From: Clostridiales bacterium Firm_10
GTDB lineage: Bacteria; Bacillota; Clostridia; Christensenellales; Aristaeellaceae
Assembly (NCBI GenBank): GCA_001603025.1
Contig: LVAP01000012.1
Coordinates: 1 to 64,000, forward strand
DNA: 64,000 nt
Direction of reading: 5' to 3'
Shown piece by piece: positions 19,529 to 26,571 of the stretch (its first letter is position 1; the number at the start of each line of letters is the position of its first letter). The position numbers and the translations under genes were made by a program. The notes under the pieces are model-generated. The model ran no database searches and had not been told where the DNA came from. It saw only the letters and a list, made by a program, of their open reading frames with translations.

Positions 19529-20407
19529 GTGGAAGGGATTATCCTGAGCGGCATCGGAGGCTTCTATACCGTGCGCGAGGAATCAGGCGCATGCTACACC
19601 CTGCGCGCGCAGGCCAAGCTGCGCCGCCAGAAGCTCACGCCGCTCGTTGGAGACCGCGTTTCGTTTCAGCCTGGCGAGAAAGGCCAGAACGGGTGGCTGG
19701 AGGCCATTCTGCCGCGTCGGAACCAGCTGGTGAGGCCGCCTGTGGCGAATATAGACCTGATCTGCGTTGTCGTTGCGGCAGGCACGCCAATTCCCGATCT
19801 TCTGCTAGTGGACCGCATGCTGATGTATGCACAGAAGCGTTCCATCGGCACCGCACTGGTTGTGAACAAAGCCGATGAGGATGGTCGCATGGCGGATGAA
19901 ATTGCCCGGCAGTATTCCCGGTGCGGTGCGGCGGTATTCCGCACATGTGCCATGACGGGTGAGGGCGTCGATGAGCTGCGTTCGTCGCTCCGTGGAAAGG
20001 TGCACGCGCTGGGCGGGCAGTCAGGCGTGGGCAAAAGCTCTCTGGTGAATCGCTTGTATGGCTTCGATCGGGAAACGGGCTCGCTTTCAGAACGCATCGA
20101 CAGGGGAAAGAACACGACGCGGCGGTGTGAGCTGATCCCCCTGCCGGACGGAGGCATGGTGCTGGACACCCCGGGTTTCAGTCTGCTTGAAATGGAACTC
20201 TGCGATCCGTTTGAGCTGCGCTTTCTCGTTCCGGAGTTCGCCGCATGTGAAGGCAAGTGCCGTTTTTCGCCATGCGCGCATGTGAGCGAGCCGGAATGCG
20301 CGATACGCGGCATGGTGGAGCGGGGGGAGATTCCTCGCGAGCGCTGGGAACGCTACTGCACGCTCTTCAACGATATGAAGGTCAGATGGAGGGAACGTTA
20401 TGGTTAA
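19529..20407 (+). CDS. rsgA: Ribosome small-subunit GTPase RsgA
   Basis: The 292-residue circularly permuted GTPase helps 30S subunit maturation. GTG 19529 is chosen because GGAGG (19517-19521) lies seven bases before it; the GTG at 19511 overlaps prkC and the site itself. The order of G motifs is permuted: VNKADE (G4) comes first, then the P-loop GQSGVGKSS near 163 and DTPGF (G3). An N-terminal OB fold begins GIGGFYTV. The C-terminal zinc-binding knuckle is CEGKCRFSPCAH with a further Cys. The gene overlaps rpe by eight bases. Confidence 0.95.
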   Translation: MEGIILSGIGGFYTVREESGACYTLRAQAKLRRQKLTPLVGDRVSFQPGEKGQNGWLEAILPRRNQLVRPPVANIDLICVVVAAGTPIPDLLLVDRMLMYAQKRSIGTALVVNKADEDGRMADEIARQYSRCGAAVFRTCAMTGEGVDELRSSLRGKVHALGGQSGVGKSSLVNRLYGFDRETGSLSERIDRGKNTTRRCELIPLPDGGMVLDTPGFSLLEMELCDPFELRFLVPEFAACEGKCRFSPCAHVSEPECAIRGMVERGEIPRERWERYCTLFNDMKVRWRERYG

Positions 20408-21044
20408 GATTGCGCCTTCGCTGTTGGCGGCGAATTATCTGAAAATCGGCGATGAGATCGCCCGCATGAGGGACGCGGGCGCGGACTGGCTTCACTTCGA
20501 TGTGATGGACGGCATGTTCGTGCCGAACATTTCCTTCGGTCAGGGCATCCTGAAGGCTGCCGCAGGTTCGGGCATGCTACCCTGCGACGCACACCTGATG
20601 ATCGAAAAGCCCGAACGCTATATTGAGGAGTTCGCCTCTGCTGGCGCTAAGGTCATCACGGTACATGCCGAGGCGACAAATCACCTGAACCGCGTGCTGA
20701 ATCAGATCCGTGAATGCGGCTGCCTGGCGGGCGTTGCGCTCAACCCAGCCACATCGCCGGAGTGCCTGCGCTATGTGCTGGGCGATTTCGACCTGGCGCT
20801 GGTGATGACGGTCAATCCCGGCTTTGGCGGACAGAAGATGATTCCCGCGGCTGTGGAAAAGATTGCGGAGATCGACGGCATGCTCCGGCAGGCCGGCATT
20901 CATGCCGAAATCGAAGTGGACGGCGGCGTCAACGAGAGCAACGCACCCATGCTGATCGCGAAAGGCGCGACGGTCCTCGTGGCCGGTTCGGCGCTGTTTC
21001 GCGCTGCTGACGCGGCTTCTTTCATCCGCAGCGTGAAAAAATAG
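20400..21044 (+). CDS. rpe: Ribulose-phosphate 3-epimerase
   Basis: The 214-residue TIM-barrel enzyme interconverts ribulose 5-phosphate and xylulose 5-phosphate in the pentose phosphate pathway. It shows the family start KIAPSLLAANYLKI, HFDVMDGMFVPNI with the metal-binding His and Asp, the CDAHLMIE segment, MTVNPGFGGQK (phosphate-binding loop) and EVDGGVN with the second catalytic Asp. The length is normal. It is coupled to rsgA, as in other Firmicutes. The thiN gene that follows rpe in Bacillus is absent here. Confidence 0.96.
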   Translation: MVKIAPSLLAANYLKIGDEIARMRDAGADWLHFDVMDGMFVPNISFGQGILKAAAGSGMLPCDAHLMIEKPERYIEEFASAGAKVITVHAEATNHLNRVLNQIRECGCLAGVALNPATSPECLRYVLGDFDLALVMTVNPGFGGQKMIPAAVEKIAEIDGMLRQAGIHAEIEVDGGVNESNAPMLIAKGATVLVAGSALFRAADAASFIRSVKK

Positions 21045-21119
21045 TCAGGCGGGACAGGCAACAGATGCGGCATTTTCCGATAGAATGGAACGGGATATTC
21101 TGCCGGGAGGTGCCGCTCT

Positions 21120-21305
21120 GTGCGTTCGTGTGGAAAAAAAGCAATAGGCTGTCGGGTGCCGTGTTTTGTGTTGAAGGCGGCAGGAATCGCGCTGGCAGCG
21201 TCGGGTTTGTTGCTGACGCTGATCTTTATTCCCGTGAGGATGTGGCTGGCGCTGCTGGGCCTTGCGCTGTTCGGCGCGGGTTTACTTCTGACCCGGATGG
21301 CATGA
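21120..21305 (+). CDS. Small membrane protein (61 aa), unknown
   Basis: The start is GTG 21120, nine bases after GGGAGG (21105-21110), and the stop lies just before a strong terminator. The protein has a short basic, cysteine-containing start (RSCGKKAIGCR) and two hydrophobic stretches, about residues 18-37 and 40-57, separated by one Arg, so it probably makes a membrane hairpin. I recognise no family. The good ribosome binding site, fit between rpe and the terminator, and coherent hydrophobicity favour a real gene at the end of the yicC-rpe operon. Confidence 0.6.
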   Translation: MRSCGKKAIGCRVPCFVLKAAGIALAASGLLLTLIFIPVRMWLALLGLALFGAGLLLTRMA

Positions 21306-21310
21306 CAGAA

Positions 21311-21334
21311 AAGAGGCCTGAAGGCCTCTTTTTT
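21311..21334. terminator. Bidirectional intrinsic terminator
   Basis: An eight-base stem AAGAGGCC/GGCCTCTT with a TGAA loop is followed by six T on the plus strand and preceded by an A run, which gives a T tail on the minus strand. It separates the converging rpe-side operon from the methyltransferase gene. Confidence 0.85.
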
Positions 21335-22462
21335 CTATTCGTTTTTTCCCAGCCATGTAAGGAATTCGCATTCCAGACGGCCGTTGTAAAACCGACGTTT
21401 TTTATCAGCGCGCCGGCCTGCGTTTCGCTCGAACGACATGTCCGCGCTGATGGCGCACAGGCTCCAGCCGGGGCAGCGTTCCTTCAGCAGGTATAGCTGC
21501 CGTTCGACCGCGGCCGCCGCCTTGCGGTCCCCCAGCCGTTCACCATAGGGTGGGTTGCACAGGAACACGCCGTCACCTTCGCCGCGGGTGACATCGCGCA
21601 GATCCCGCTTTTCCAGTGCGATGCGGCCCGACAGTCCGGCCTGCGCCACATGGCGGCGCGCCAGATCCAGCGCTTCGCCGCTGATGTCAGAACCGGCGAT
21701 GCGGACGGGACGCGCTTTAGCTGATTCAAAACGCTCTGCTGCATCCCCGCGCAGGCGCCGCATCTCTTCATGCGGCATGAAACCCCAGCTTTCGCAGTCA
21801 AAGGAGCGTGTGAGGCCAGGCGCACGGTTCAGGGCAATAAACGCCGCTTCGATGAGCAGCGTGCCCGTGCCGCAGCACGGGTCATACAGCGGCATCGCGG
21901 GCCGCCAGGGAGAGGCCAGCACCAGGGCGGCCGCGAGCGTTTCACGCAGGGGCGCTTCACCATTCCAGGTGCGGTAGCCGCGGCGGTTGAGCGCTGTGCC
22001 GGATGCGTCGAGGCAGACGGTCGCGACATTCGCATGGATGGAAACGTCGACGGCGTGCGGCGCGCCGCTTTCTTCAAACCAGTCGATGTGATAGGCTTGC
22101 TTCAGGCGTTCCACGATGGCTTTCTTGACAATGGACTGGCAATCCGATGGGCTCATGAGCGAGGAACGGGCGCAGTGCGCGCGCACGGGGAAGGCGGCAT
22201 CGCGCGGGAGGTAATCCTCCCACGGCAGCGCCCGAACCTGTTCAAACAGGCTGTCGAACGTCAGCGCCTCGAAGCGTCCCGCCAGGAGCATGACGCGGTC
22301 AGCACAGCGCAGCCAGAGGCAGGCGGAAAAAGCCTGCGCAGGCGTTGCCTCGAAGATGACGCCGCCGGTGCTCTGGGGCTGGGTATGCTCGATGCCAAGC
22401 CTTTTCAGATCTTTGTTCGTCTGTCCTTCCAGTCCGAAGGCTGTACTTGCGATCCATTGCAT
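21335..22462 (-). CDS. THUMP-domain RNA guanine-N2 methyltransferase (RlmL/YpsC type)
   Basis: The 375-residue protein starts at ATG 22462 behind AGAGGTG; an upstream in-frame start is not supported. Residues about 1-55 are the ferredoxin-like start (ASTAFGLEGQ), about 60-160 the THUMP RNA-binding domain, and the rest a SAM-dependent methyltransferase. This last part has DPCCGTGTLLIEAA (SAM site) and NPPYGERLG, the NPPY motif of N-methyltransferases. YpsC/RlmL-type enzymes methylate a guanine in 23S rRNA. It lacks the second methyltransferase domain of E. coli RlmKL, as expected for Firmicutes. It lies 60 bases downstream of the GerMN gene on the same strand. Confidence 0.9.
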   Translation of the reverse strand: MQWIASTAFGLEGQTNKDLKRLGIEHTQPQSTGGVIFEATPAQAFSACLWLRCADRVMLLAGRFEALTFDSLFEQVRALPWEDYLPRDAAFPVRAHCARSSLMSPSDCQSIVKKAIVERLKQAYHIDWFEESGAPHAVDVSIHANVATVCLDASGTALNRRGYRTWNGEAPLRETLAAALVLASPWRPAMPLYDPCCGTGTLLIEAAFIALNRAPGLTRSFDCESWGFMPHEEMRRLRGDAAERFESAKARPVRIAGSDISGEALDLARRHVAQAGLSGRIALEKRDLRDVTRGEGDGVFLCNPPYGERLGDRKAAAAVERQLYLLKERCPGWSLCAISADMSFERNAGRRADKKRRFYNGRLECEFLTWLGKNE

Positions 22463-22522
22463 TCCTGTCACCTCTGTGATGAGTATACCATGAATCGCAG
22501 CGCTCCGCAATTGAGAATTGCG

Positions 22523-23647
22523 CTATTCATCCGGCCCGAAGAGCATCCGCGCCTGGGCTTGCAGGAACTGGTCAGCCACAGTCTCCGCATCGTTTACAAA
22601 GCGTGGCAGCGCCGACGTAGCCTCGGCGGCGTCGTAAGGCGAGCCATTGACAAGCACTTCCACAGCTGTGACGCCGGGAAACTGGGCGCAGGTGAGAGCA
22701 AGCGCGCGAAGCGCCTGACGGCCGCCATCCGTGGCATCGATGAGGTTCATGAATTCGGAGGTGAGGTTGATCGAGGCTTTGCCAGCCTGATCGAGATCGA
22801 CGCTGATGAGGCCGCAGCCGGCAGGCAGAGCGCTTTCGAGAGGGCTCATGTCGTCAGGGCCTTTGAGCAGTTCCATGACGGCGGTGTTGAGATCGGCGCT
22901 GCCGTAGACCATACGCGTGACCGGTACGATGAGGGATCCCGTTTCACCGGCAAAGTAGAGAGTGACTGTCTGCGCGGCTTCGACAGGGAAGTCAGCTGCG
23001 ACGGACTCCAGATTGATCATGCCGCGGGTGAAGTCGCCAGAGACGGGCGTGCCGTGGGCCAGTGTTTCCACCTCCCGCCCATTGATCAGGAAGCGGACGG
23101 TGTTCACTGTGTCGAATTCCGTGAGCGCCTGCACTACGGCGCTCACCATGCTGCTCTCAGCCACGGCGTCCGGCAGGTTTTCCACGGCCCCACTCAGGTT
23201 CACGCGTGCCGTTCCGCCGGCGATATCCAGGTCGATGTCAGTACCTTCCGGCAGCACCGTTCTGAGCCCCAGCCGCGCTGCCTCCATGTCATTGTGAGGC
23301 GAGGAAACCATCATGGACAGCGTGGCGCGCGCGATTCCCTCCTGTGGCGCGATCTGTTTCATGACGGGAACAAGGTATCCGTTGTTATCCTGATAATAGA
23401 CAATCGTGCTCACGGCAGACGACGATTCCGCCTCGACCTTCGAGACCGGCTGGGGCGAAGAGCCATCCGGTCCGGGCGTGGTGGATGTCAGCGGATCGGT
23501 GGTGCTGGAAGGCATGGAGGCGATTTCGTCGCGGTGCTCGCCTGCCGTCCCGCTCCAGAATCGCCATGTGAGGCAAAGCAGCACTGTCGCCGCGAGCAGA
23601 CAGGCCGACAGGAAATACAGCCGCCGCTGATCGTTCAGGAATTTCAT
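22523..23647 (-). CDS. GerMN-domain protein (GerM-like, two repeats)
   Basis: The 374-residue protein has an N-terminal membrane anchor or signal (about 10-30), a Ser/Thr/Pro-rich linker, and two copies of the GerMN domain (about 85-205 and 230-350). Each copy shows the pattern of a YY/LYF strand, a MARATL-like helix and an SVDLDQAG-KASINLT or IDLDIAGGTARVNLS block followed by LTEF and V-V-I/L-NG. GerM of Bacillus takes part in sporulation and germination at the engulfment septum. ATG 23647 follows AAGGAGGG. In Bacillus gerM lies next to rph-rdgB-ysnB; here those genes are about 4 kb away. Confidence 0.85.
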   Translation of the reverse strand: MKFLNDQRRLYFLSACLLAATVLLCLTWRFWSGTAGEHRDEIASMPSSTTDPLTSTTPGPDGSSPQPVSKVEAESSSAVSTIVYYQDNNGYLVPVMKQIAPQEGIARATLSMMVSSPHNDMEAARLGLRTVLPEGTDIDLDIAGGTARVNLSGAVENLPDAVAESSMVSAVVQALTEFDTVNTVRFLINGREVETLAHGTPVSGDFTRGMINLESVAADFPVEAAQTVTLYFAGETGSLIVPVTRMVYGSADLNTAVMELLKGPDDMSPLESALPAGCGLISVDLDQAGKASINLTSEFMNLIDATDGGRQALRALALTCAQFPGVTAVEVLVNGSPYDAAEATSALPRFVNDAETVADQFLQAQARMLFGPDE

Positions 23648-23780
23648 GGCAAACCCTCCTTGCGCGTTTCGTTCACGGCCAGTCTATTCCGTAACGCAGG
23701 CCGGTATGTCCGCCAGGCAGGGCTGCGGCGATTTGACCGACTTATTTTGCAAGAAAAGCAGTGCAGTTAAGGAGGTTTTC

Positions 23781-23789
23781 TGATATAAT
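23781..23789 (+). promoter_or_regulatory. Extended -10 promoter before the fRMsr gene
   Basis: TGATATAAT is a perfect -10 with a TG extension; no clear -35 lies upstream. It implies a leader of about 100 bases (23796-23897) before the start codon, in which I recognise no riboswitch. Confidence 0.5.
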
Positions 23790-23897
23790 AAAGAAAACGT
23801 CGGCGGCTTTTCAACAGACGTTTGGGCACGGCTGGGCTGCCGGCAGAACAAGACCATCGCAAGCTTTGGCATCAGTGGGCCAGAGGGAGGCAGATCA

Positions 23898-24359
23898 ATG
23901 AAAACGAATTATGAAATGATTCACGCGCAGCTCCGGGCGTTGGCGGCGGAGGACGGCTGGTATGTGCCGCTCATGGCCAACGCCTCAGCATTGCTTTATG
24001 AGGCGCTGCCGGATCTCAACTGGGCAGGGTTCTACCTCTATCACGGAGGGCAGCTGGTGCTTGGCCCTTTCCAGGGGAAGACGGCTTGTATCCACATCGC
24101 GCCTGGACGCGGCGTATGCGGCACGGCGCTCAGCGAAGACAGAACCATGCTGGTGCCAAACGTGCACGAGTTTCCCGGCCATATCGCTTGTGACAGCGCC
24201 TCCAATTCAGAAATTGTGGTGCCCGTTCACGCGGGCGGCCAGGTCGCGGCCGTGCTGGACATCGACAGTCCGCTGCTGAACCGCTTCAGCGATGAGGACC
24301 TGGCAGGGCTGGAGTCGTTTGTGAGGATATTGGAAAAGGTCATCGCATTTGATCTGTAA
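23898..24359 (+). CDS. Free methionine-(R)-sulfoxide reductase (GAF domain)
   Basis: This 153-residue single GAF-domain protein reduces free Met-R-sulfoxide with thioredoxin as electron donor. Three cysteines, C64, C74 and C98, have exactly the spacing (10 and 24 residues) of the catalytic and resolving cysteines of the E. coli enzyme (84, 94, 118). The surrounding sequence (LNWAGFYLY, LGPFQGK, GVCGTA, HIACDS, EIVVPV, VLDIDSP) is typical. A GGGAGG site precedes ATG 23898. It lies 12 bases upstream of msrA, so free and protein-bound methionine sulfoxide are repaired from one transcript. Confidence 0.93.
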   Translation: MKTNYEMIHAQLRALAAEDGWYVPLMANASALLYEALPDLNWAGFYLYHGGQLVLGPFQGKTACIHIAPGRGVCGTALSEDRTMLVPNVHEFPGHIACDSASNSEIVVPVHAGGQVAAVLDIDSPLLNRFSDEDLAGLESFVRILEKVIAFDL

Positions 24360-24371
24360 AAGGAGGACGCC

Positions 24372-24848
24372 ATGAGCAAACTGATCTATCTGGCCGGCGG
24401 ATGTTTCTGGGGATGTCAGAAGTACTTTGACCTGATGGAGGGCGTGTTGGCGACGGAAGTGGGCTATGCCAACGGCTCTACGGTCAATCCCACTTACGAG
24501 CAGGTGAAGCACGAGCATACCGGCCATGCGGAAACGGTGAAGGTTGAGTATGATCCGGTGGTGCTGCCGCTTCCTGCGCTGCTTGAAAAGTATTTCGCGG
24601 TGATCGATCCAACGGCTGTCAATCGTCAGGGCGAGGATTACGGCATCCAGTACCGCACAGGCATTTATTATGTGAATGAAGAAGATGAAGCCGTGGCCTG
24701 GACTTGCCTTGACAAGCTGGCAGAGCGGTATGCCTCGCCATTGGCAGTGGAACTGAAGCCGCTTGAGAACTTCTATCCAGCGGAGGAATACCATCAGAAA
24801 TACCTGGAGAAGAACCCGGGCGGCTACTGCCACATTCGCTTCGACTGA
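24372..24848 (+). CDS. msrA: Peptide methionine-(S)-sulfoxide reductase MsrA
   Basis: The 158-residue product reduces Met-S-sulfoxide in proteins. The catalytic cysteine is C11 in GGCFWGC, with a second cysteine at C15. Other family marks are TEVGYANG, YEQVKHEHTGHAETVKVEYDP (His/Glu substrate pocket), DPTAVNRQGEDYGIQYR and YPAEEYHQKYL. It is the short clostridial form without MsrB fusion. The AAAGGAGGA site and the 12-base gap to the upstream gene indicate co-translation. A terminator follows. Confidence 0.95.
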   Translation: MSKLIYLAGGCFWGCQKYFDLMEGVLATEVGYANGSTVNPTYEQVKHEHTGHAETVKVEYDPVVLPLPALLEKYFAVIDPTAVNRQGEDYGIQYRTGIYYVNEEDEAVAWTCLDKLAERYASPLAVELKPLENFYPAEEYHQKYLEKNPGGYCHIRFD

Positions 24849-24853
24849 CGCAA

Positions 24854-24894
24854 AAAAACAGCGCTGCGGCATGATTGCTGACTGCGCTGTTTTT
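24854..24894. terminator. Terminator between msrA and the HAD hydrolase gene
   Basis: An eleven-base stem AAAAACAGCGC/GCGCTGTTTTT encloses a 19-base loop and sits between convergent genes. The A and T runs in the stem would serve both strands. Confidence 0.75.
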
Positions 24895-24950
24895 CCGAAA
24901 TGGATTTGGATGGCCGACGGTACAGTTTCGCCGCCTCGCGGAGCGTCGCT

Positions 24951-25610
24951 TTATGCTTCAAAGAGAAAATCCTGCAGTTCCTTCACGGTTTTGAAATAGA
25001 AATCGCAGTGATGGCGCATGAAGGTCTCAATCTCAGGAAGGTCATTGGCCCAGCCTGCCGCCGCGAAGGGCACGCCGCAGGCACGGGCGCAGTCATAGCC
25101 GGGCTTGAGGTCGTCCAGCATGAGCAGCTGTTCTGGCCTGAGGGAAAAACGTTCCATGATTTGAAGAAGCGGCCAGGGATTGGGTTTGCGCTGTTCAGGC
25201 GGGCTGTCCCAGCCAAAGATCAGGTCCGGCTCAGGCAGGTCGTTCAGGCGATAATCGCGCAGAATATTGTTCGCCAGGGAATGCGAAACCACGCAGAGCA
25301 GTCCGCCCTCCGCCTTGTGCGCGCGAAGGACATCACGCATGCCGTCGTACGCGCGGGGCACATGGTTCTGAACGTAGGCGTTCCAGTAGACCTGCTCATG
25401 CAAGAGCTGTTCATCGCTCATGCCGACCTCGTCCCTGAACAGGGCAACGATTCCGGGATCGAAATTCTTGATGAAGTATTCGTCCAGCGTGCAGCCCCTG
25501 TACTGTGGAAAGAATTCTTTCACATAATGCATGAAGCAGGGATAATGCACGGTTGCCGTACTGTTTACGACGGTGTCGTCGTGATCGACGACAAGGCAGG
25601 GGTATTTCAT
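24951..25610 (-). CDS. HAD-family hydrolase
   Basis: This 219-residue protein starts at ATG 25610 after GGGAGG; the frame is open further upstream only because it runs through tRNA sequence. Motif I is VVDHDDTVVN with the nucleophile D9 and acid/base D11. Motif II is a VVSHS Ser near residue 110, and the LMLDDLKPGYDCARACG block carries motif IV acids and the phosphatase-type C-terminal Rossmann end. A helical cap lies between about 20 and 95. The substrate is unknown; sequence type is close to phosphoglycolate phosphatase-like HADs. It lies downstream of the tRNA cluster, with a strong hairpin between. Confidence 0.85.
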   Translation of the reverse strand: MKYPCLVVDHDDTVVNSTATVHYPCFMHYVKEFFPQYRGCTLDEYFIKNFDPGIVALFRDEVGMSDEQLLHEQVYWNAYVQNHVPRAYDGMRDVLRAHKAEGGLLCVVSHSLANNILRDYRLNDLPEPDLIFGWDSPPEQRKPNPWPLLQIMERFSLRPEQLLMLDDLKPGYDCARACGVPFAAAGWANDLPEIETFMRHHCDFYFKTVKELQDFLFEA

Positions 25611-25657
25611 AGAGCCTCCCGGTTCATCCGATGATCCCTTTGATTTCGCTTTTGTAT

Positions 25658-25698
25658 AAACGAGCCGCTTTTGTCTGGCAGACAAAAGCGGTTCGTTT
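25658..25698. terminator. Long hairpin downstream of the tRNA cluster
   Basis: An 18-base-pair stem with one G-T wobble (left arm 25658-25675, right arm 25681-25698) closes a TGGCA loop. It lies just after tRNA-Gln on the minus strand and probably ends or processes the tRNA transcript. The T tail on the minus strand is short (CGTTTATAC). Confidence 0.7.
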
Positions 25699-25705
25699 GT
25701 TCCAA

Positions 25706-25780
25706 TGGCTGGGACGGCTGGGTTCGAACCAGCGAATGCGGGAGTCAAAGTCCCGTGCCTTGCCACTTGGCTACGCCCCA
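25706..25780 (-). tRNA. tRNA-Gln (anticodon TTG)
   Basis: The 75-base gene has acceptor stem TGGGGCG/CGTCCCA with one G-T pair, anticodon stem CGGGA/TCCCG around loop CTTTGAC, and GGTTCGAACC in the T arm. Discriminator G is followed by an encoded CCA. It is the last of three tRNA genes read leftwards. Confidence 0.95.
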
Positions 25781-25801
25781 CCGCCGTCCTGGGAATGAAA
25801 A

Positions 25802-25879
25802 TGGGGTGAGTAGTGGGACTCGAACCCACGATCTCCAGGGCCACAACCTAGCGCTCTAACCAACTGAGCCATACCCACC
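25802..25879 (-). tRNA. tRNA-His (anticodon GTG)
   Basis: The acceptor stem is GTGGGTA/TACTCAC with the extra 5' G (base 25879) opposite discriminator C, the tRNA-His identity mark. Anticodon stem CTAGG/CCTGG surrounds TTGTGGC. CCA is encoded. Confidence 0.95.
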
Positions 25880-25883
25880 ATAT

Positions 25884-25960
25884 TGGCGCGCCCGAAGGGA
25901 TTCGAACCCTTGGCCTACGGCTTAGAAGGCCGTTGCTCTATCCGGCTGAGCTACAGGCGC
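25884..25960 (-). tRNA. tRNA-Arg (anticodon TCT)
   Basis: Acceptor GCGCCTG/CGGGCGC, anticodon stem ACGGC/GCCGT around CTTCTAA, T arm GGGTTCGAATCCC. Discriminator G and CCA are encoded. It is the first gene of the Arg-His-Gln cluster. Confidence 0.95.
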
Positions 25961-26004
25961 TCACATGTCACTTCGGTCGCTTTCATTCCCGCTGACATTT
26001 TAAT

Positions 26005-26033
26005 ATTATAACACGCGTCGGCAATGAATGCAA
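26005..26033 (-). promoter_or_regulatory. Promoter of the Arg-His-Gln tRNA cluster
   Basis: TTGCAT (26033-26028), a 17-base spacer and TATAAT (26010-26005) read leftwards, about 45 bases before tRNA-Arg. A near-consensus housekeeping promoter. Confidence 0.85.
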
Positions 26034-26051
26034 GAAAACGGGAAATATTTA

Positions 26052-26081
26052 ACAAAGCCACCCTGGCTCAGCCGGGGCGGC
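26052..26081 (-). terminator. Terminator after the yfcE-type gene
   Basis: A GC-rich inverted repeat (GCCGCCCCGGC/GCCAGGGTGGC, one mismatch, minus strand) with a three-base loop is followed by TTTGTTAAATATTT on the minus strand. It ends the operon that starts at or above the isomerase gene. Confidence 0.65.
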
Positions 26082-26089
26082 AGGTGATT

Positions 26090-26557
26090 CTACAGGCTCA
26101 GCAGGCTCGGCCTTCGGATGTCGCCATTCTCGATCTCCAGCAGGGCGTAGCGTCCGTCCATGAGCGCGCCGGGGTTGAGCAGCAGCACGCCGCCCTCGCT
26201 GCGCAGACAGCGCGCATGCGTGTGGCCAAACAGCGCAACAGGTGCGCCAAGCTCCAGCGCGCGGTAGGCGAGAGGTTCCAGCGTGTACTTCACGCGGTAA
26301 GTGTGACCATGGCACAGCAGGAGATTCATGCCGCCGAGGGACACAACCTGTTCAGCTGACGATCCGAATTCCATGTCACAATTGCCTGGGACGGAGTAGA
26401 CAGGCATCGCGAGACGGGCGGCAAGCCATTTTGCGTCGCTTTCCATATCGCCCAGATGGATCACGGCATCGATGTCGCCACGTTCGCCGATTTCCTGTGC
26501 GAGGTTCATGAGCATGGCCCGCTCATAATGACTGTCCGAAGCGACGATGATCTTCAT
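26090..26557 (-). CDS. YfcE/MJ0936-type metallophosphoesterase
   Basis: This 155-residue calcineurin-like phosphodiesterase starts at ATG 26557, six bases after GGGGAGG. The metal-binding motifs are complete and in order: D8-x-H10 (VASDSH), HLGD, GNCD, CHGH near residue 88 and GHTH. The bacterial YfcE/YsnB family hydrolyses phosphodiesters in vitro; the natural substrate is unknown. It begins 14 bases after the RNase PH/RdgB gene. The order rph-rdgB-ysnB is the same in Bacillus. Confidence 0.9.
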   Translation of the reverse strand: MKIIVASDSHYERAMLMNLAQEIGERGDIDAVIHLGDMESDAKWLAARLAMPVYSVPGNCDMEFGSSAEQVVSLGGMNLLLCHGHTYRVKYTLEPLAYRALELGAPVALFGHTHARCLRSEGGVLLLNPGALMDGRYALLEIENGDIRRPSLLSL

Positions 26558-26571
26558 GCGCGGCCTCCCCG

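Noticed and set aside
21120-21305. Identification of the small gene as SpoVM
   Set aside because: It is 61 residues with two hydrophobic segments, unlike the 26-residue amphipathic SpoVM.
21770-23770. 666-codon plus-strand frame across the methyltransferase and GerMN genes
   Set aside because: Arg/His/Gly-rich shadow typical of GC-rich antisense frames. Both minus-strand genes have full family motifs and ribosome binding sites.
23796-23897. A SAM or other riboswitch before the methionine sulfoxide reductase genes
   Set aside because: The leader lacks any conserved riboswitch core I can recognise and no terminator hairpin precedes the start.
25611-25844. N-terminal extension of the HAD hydrolase
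   Set aside because: The frame reads through the terminator hairpin and two tRNA genes.
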